Positions 6,794 to 7,438 of a DNA stretch of 7,438 bases are shown here, in pieces. Both the position numbers and the translations under genes were made by a program. Position 1 is the stretch's first letter. Every line of letters starts with the position of its first letter. Origin of the DNA: an uncultured Chloroflexota bacterium (GTDB lineage Bacteria > Chloroflexota > Dehalococcoidia > UBA2979); NCBI GenBank assembly GCA_902827055.1, contig CADEHD010000100.1, positions 1 to 7,438 of the forward strand, read 5' to 3'. Under the pieces are notes generated by a model that saw nothing but the letters and a program-made list of their open reading frames with translations, was not told the DNA's origin and did not search any database.

Positions 6794-6830
6794 GCGAGGG
6801 ACGGGGGTGCTCGCGCTCCACGTCCCTCGC
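6794..6830 (-). terminator. Perfect 10-bp stem-loop downstream of the amidase, candidate terminator
   Basis: GCGAGGGACG (6794-6803) and CGTCCCTCGC (6821-6830) are exact inverted repeats around a 17-nt loop. The structure lies about 54 nt after the amidase stop on its transcribed strand. No U-run follows, so if it terminates it is of the U-tract-less kind. A regulatory element for the MDR gene is the alternative. Confidence 0.45.
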
Positions 6831-6843
6831 CCTGACTCGAACA

Positions 6844-6898
6844 AGGCCGGCACCGCTCGAGCGGTACTGCTAGGGCCGCACCACTAGGCCGGCACCGC
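6844..6898. repeat. 13-bp direct repeat spanning the amidase stop codon
   Basis: AGGCCGGCACCGC occurs at 6844-6856 and again at 6886-6898, 42 bp apart. The second copy includes the last codons of the amidase gene, encoding its Ala-Val-Pro-Ala end, and one base of its stop codon. It may mark a small local duplication. Confidence 0.6.
6852..6865. promoter_or_regulatory. 14-bp perfect palindrome, possible operator
   Basis: ACCGCTCGAGCGGT reads the same on both strands, 18 bp past the amidase stop and about 190 bp upstream of the MDR start. A gapless palindrome makes a poor RNA hairpin but suits a dimeric DNA-binding protein. There is no direct evidence of binding, and no regulator gene is in the window. 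Confidence 0.3.
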
Positions 6899-7438
6899 AG
6901 CCGCGATCGGCGGGACCGCGAGGTGCCACTCGGTGAGCCGCTGATACGCGTCGCCTACCTGGAACACGGTGGCCTCCGCGAAGGGCTTGCCGATGATCTG
7001 CATCGAGAGCGGCAGCGTGTTGCTGCTGAATCCCACGGGGACAGCCATCGCTGGCAGCCCCGTCAGGTTCCACTGGCCGGTGAAGCTCGGCCCTGCGAGC
7101 TGCTTCGACGGACTCATGTCGGCGCGCTTTGGCGCCGGCGAGGGCGATGTCGGCGTGATGAGGACATCGAGGTCCGCCATCACCTCGGCCACCTTCGCCT
7201 TGAAGTACGAGCGGAACCGCTGCGCCTGGACGTAGTCGACCGCGCCGAGCAACGCGCCCCGCGTCAGCACCTCGGCGGTGTAGCGGCCGTACACGTCGTA
7301 GCGGCTCCCGAGGTCGGGGCGGTGATAGGCGAACGCCTCGCCGTACATGATGATCTGGTTCGCGTCCTTGGCTTCGCCTCCATACGGGAGATCCACCTCG
7401 GTGACCACGGCGCCCGCGCCCTCGAGCTGTTTCACGGC
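6884..7438 (-). CDS. Amidase-signature family enzyme, C-terminal part
   Basis: The frame runs in from the right edge and ends at TAG 6886-6884, leaving about 184 C-terminal residues. The Gly/Ser-rich amidase signature with its Ser-cisSer-Lys triad would lie beyond the edge, so catalytic competence cannot be judged. What remains matches the family tail closely: GAGAVVTEVDLP at the start, GAVDYVQAQRFR before a helical stretch, then DVLITPTSPSPAP. WNLTGLPAMAVPVGF and LPLSMQIIGKPFAEA follow near the end. Enzymes of this family hydrolyse amides, and include GatA, which amidates Glu-tRNA(Gln). The ending lacks features that would single out GatA, and no gatB or gatC is visible, so a general catabolic amidase is more likely. 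It is followed by a 226-bp gap before the MDR gene, so the two need not be one operon. Confidence 0.9.
   Translation of the reverse strand, partial: AVKQLEGAGAVVTEVDLPYGGEAKDANQIIMYGEAFAYHRPDLGSRYDVYGRYTAEVLTRGALLGAVDYVQAQRFRSYFKAKVAEVMADLDVLITPTSPSPAPKRADMSPSKQLAGPSFTGQWNLTGLPAMAVPVGFSSNTLPLSMQIIGKPFAEATVFQVGDAYQRLTEWHLAVPPIAAAVPA

Larger units (their letters stand above)
6658..6883. other. 226-bp intergenic region between amidase and MDR genes
   Basis: No gene is supported here. Besides the MDR ribosome binding site (GGGAGG, about 6667-6673 on the minus strand), it holds a 10-bp perfect stem-loop (6794-6830) and a 14-bp palindrome (6852-6865). A 13-bp direct repeat starts in it and recurs at the amidase stop. 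The spacing suggests that the amidase transcript ends here and that MDR transcription starts here. I cannot point to a clear -35/-10 promoter. Confidence 0.5.

Noticed and set aside
6821..6860. A sequence resembling a tRNA T-arm (GACTCGAAC on plus, GTTCGAGTC on minus)
   Set aside because: No matching acceptor, D-arm or anticodon stem can be laid out on either side at tRNA distances.
5386..6873. A 495-codon open frame on the plus strand opposite the MDR and metalloprotease genes
   Set aside because: Its translation is rich in Arg, Gly, Ala and His with no recognisable motif, and it lies antisense to two genes with clear family signatures. Long antisense frames are expected at this GC content.
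7433..7435. GTG as a start codon for the right-hand minus-strand gene
   Set aside because: The frame stays open to the window edge and the sequence before and after it matches the interior of amidase-family proteins, so this is an internal valine.

Overview
The window is a compact, very GC-rich piece of bacterial chromosome. Many genes start with GTG and use strong AGGAGG-type ribosome binding sites. There is no phage, transposon, CRISPR or RNA gene that I can support. A sortase that looks like class F, an L,D-transpeptidase with a proline/threonine linker and a C-terminal beta-sandwich-like domain, and an actinobacterial-style thiosulfate sulfurtransferase together suggest Chloroflexota or a related high-GC lineage such as Actinomycetota. 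That placement is inference from protein character, not from a marker gene.

Layout on the plus strand, left side: the C-terminal half of a secreted L,D-transpeptidase (1-560) is followed after 88 bp by a two-gene unit. This unit is a short-chain dehydrogenase/reductase (649-1497) and a tandem-domain rhodanese sulfurtransferase (1509-2378), whose ribosome binding site overlaps the dehydrogenase stop codon. A small GC hairpin sits in the 23-bp convergent gap to a minus-strand sortase (2402-3109).

Centre: the sortase and a plus-strand 12-helix MFS transporter (3256-4593) diverge from a 146-bp intergenic region. The transporter converges, with a 34-bp gap, on a minus-strand secreted matrixin-like zinc metalloprotease (4628-5599).

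Right side, all minus strand: in transcription order, an amidase-signature enzyme missing its N-terminus (6884-7438), a 226-bp gap with a 10-bp perfect stem-loop and a 14-bp palindrome, a zinc-free quinone oxidoreductase-type MDR enzyme (5680-6657), an 80-bp gap, and then the metalloprotease.

Three products (transpeptidase, sortase, metalloprotease) are exported envelope or extracellular enzymes. The others are generic catabolic, redox or transport proteins. I see no convincing new multi-gene system. The points most worth a second look are the possible lipoprotein-type sortase, the eight-cysteine metalloprotease with an unassigned C-terminal region, the translationally adjacent dehydrogenase-sulfurtransferase pair, and the stem-loop/palindrome cluster before the MDR gene.
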